In this document: piece after piece, positions 62,801 through 64,000 of the stretch
How the letters are laid out: every line of letters starts with the position of its first letter
How positions within the stretch are numbered: position 1 is the stretch's first letter
Assembly: GCA_037013495.1 (NCBI GenBank)
Contig: CM072811.1
Span: 28,295,659 to 28,359,658 of the forward strand
Direction of reading: 5' to 3'
Length of the DNA: 64,000 bases
DNA from: Hippophae tibetana
Taxonomy: Eukaryota > Streptophyta > Magnoliopsida > Rosales > Elaeagnaceae
Position numbers and translations under genes: made by a program
Notes under the pieces: model-generated
What the model saw: the letters and a program-made list of their open reading frames with translations, nothing else
Database searches by the model: none
What the model was told of the DNA's origin: nothing

Positions 62801-63384
62801 CAAGGATTACTTATCCTATGCAAGTAACCCATTATTTCTATTAGTTGGACACAACTTCAACAATAACAATCTCTCTACTTCAAAAATTATTCATATGTAA
62901 TTATGTATCTAGAAATAAGCAGTTAAAAATCTATTCAAGGTTCTTAGTTGATTTTTTGAATTATTATAATTTTTAATGTTATATATAATAAGTCTAATTT
63001 GAATATCATGTTATGTACATATGTAAATGCTTTACTGTTATTGAGAAGATATTAAGATTTGAGCAAATTAAGGCATAATAGATGTAATAAAAGAAGATGA
63101 ATAACGGAAAGAAAGACCACGGTGAATCCATTAAATTCAAACATGATAATTATAATTTTAAGATAATTGAGGATCTTGAATTAGTAAATATTTGTTTATA
63201 ACATTTATAAAATTGATAAATAAGAGAATGAATTTAAAGAAACTAGCAATAAGTTTATATGGACATAAAAATAGGTAAATCATAAAAATAAATGATTATT
63301 TTGATAAAAAAATTTAAATATTTGTCTTTAAATAATAATATACAAGAAATAACAACTAACATTATAAGACAACTAGCCATAATT

Positions 63385-63396
63385 TGGTATCAGAGT
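63385..63396 (+). other. Pararetrovirus primer-binding site
   Basis: TGGTATCAGAGT differs by one base from the complement of the initiator Met tRNA 3' end. It lies about 0.6 kb past the transactivator-like ORF. In these circular genomes this site marks the map origin, so it may be either the end of this copy or the start of another partial one. Confidence 0.75.
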
Positions 63397-63420
63397 CATA
63401 GAAGAAAAAACACATTATTA

Positions 63421-64000
63421 GATAAAAAGTTAATGCTATTAAACATTAAGTAACGTTAGTGATATTAACTATAAACTACATCTACATTTAGACTCTTTTT
63501 ACAAATCTAAAGGATTTAAACGAAGATATGCTAAACTTCGAAGACATTAATGATAATTTTTCATGCTAATTATGATATATAAAATTATTAATATTTGAAT
63601 TATTATTCAACCGTAATAAGTTATATTTCAGATATTTAGTCATATATAAGATTAATTACGTTTTATATTAACAGCTTATGAAATAATTTGTAAAAATATC
63701 AAAAACGTTACTTTGTTATAATTACGTGCACAATGTATAAATAACAATAAAAAATATTCATCAACATGTATTTTTAAAGTTATAATTATATAAAAATATA
63801 TTTTTATTGTTGTATATATGTTACACGTATAATTCTAATAAAATAAATATTTTACAAATTATCTTACATTACGAGGATAAAACTTATATAAATAAATGGC
63901 ATTACCTTAAACTTTTCATTATCATCACTTCGCGTGAATCTTTTTCACAAGCAAGTCTTGAGTTAGGCTACCAAACAGCTTTTAACAAAAACCATGTCGT
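63421..64000. other. AT-rich right edge
   Basis: AT-rich DNA, with no recognised coding block. It could hold leader sequence of a further pararetrovirus repeat beyond the window, but I see no proof. Confidence 0.4.

Larger units (their letters stand above)
55440..63420 (+). mobile_element. Near full-length endogenous pararetrovirus relic (Caulimoviridae-like)
   Basis: Plus-strand order: movement protein, capsid with zinc knuckle, protease, reverse transcriptase, RNase H, transactivator/viroplasmin-like ORF, non-coding part with primer-binding site at 63385. Excluding the 1398-bp solo LTR at 57589 it is about 6.6 kb, near the genome size of the family. Each ORF has many stops and shifts, so it is not functional. 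No integrase or LTRs are seen, which separates it from Ty3-gypsy elements. Genus not assigned; a relative, inverted and truncated, lies at 37.2-40.6 kb. Confidence 0.85.

Noticed and set aside
63385..63396. Part of a tRNA gene
   Set aside because: Only the 3'-end complement of Met tRNA is present, with no cloverleaf around it; it is a primer-binding site.

Overview
This is nuclear plant DNA, most likely from a eudicot. Genes have many small exons with GT..AG introns, intergenic DNA is very AT-rich, and the window holds decayed Ty1-copia and Ty3-gypsy retroelements, endogenous pararetrovirus copies and a plastid DNA insert. The gene set (RAD17, a plastid-targeted shikimate enzyme, a ROP GTPase, a HIPP metallochaperone-like protein) is general to land plants. 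I cannot fix the genus from sequence alone.

Layout. 1-937: last exon of a DUF632-type protein (+), cut by the window edge. 2544-8643: complete RAD17 checkpoint clamp loader (-), 12 exons, 602 aa, with E2F-like and site-II-like promoter motifs. 8.9-15.5 kb: repeat-rich spacer with an ~83-bp diverged tandem array, a decayed copia gag piece with its primer-binding site, and a 47-codon ORF at 14096-14239 preceded by a TATA box that may be an undescribed small-peptide gene. 15773-25654: 3-dehydroquinate synthase (+), 8 exons, 465 aa. Its fifth intron is about 7 kb and carries a decayed plastid rpoB-rpoC1 segment and an RNase H (RVT_3) remnant. 26370-32191: a very decayed Ty1-copia element with both LTRs. 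33874-36438: an intact ROP/RAC GTPase (+), 7 exons, 197 aa. 37.2-40.6 kb: a 5'-truncated caulimovirid-like element (-). 41-46 kb and 48.3-51.1 kb: two diverged copies of an antisense coiled-coil ORF of gypsy type; one copy is split by a 1738-bp solo LTR with a perfect 5-bp target duplication. 46739-47292: a two-exon HIPP gene (-). 52.97-54.66 kb: a second, inverted copy of that solo-LTR family. 55.4-63.4 kb: a near full-length but heavily broken endogenous pararetrovirus (+), itself split by a 1398-bp solo LTR of another family.

The host genes do not form a pathway. The shikimate enzyme acts in the plastid, RAD17 in the nucleus, and ROP and HIPP are lipid-anchored signalling or metal-binding proteins. 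The clearest stories are the layered insertions (solo LTR inside pararetrovirus, solo LTR inside gypsy ORF, plastid DNA inside a gene's intron) and the small ORF near 14.1 kb. Exon joins were checked by reading-frame phase: RAD17, DHQS, ROP and HIPP all close to uninterrupted frames.
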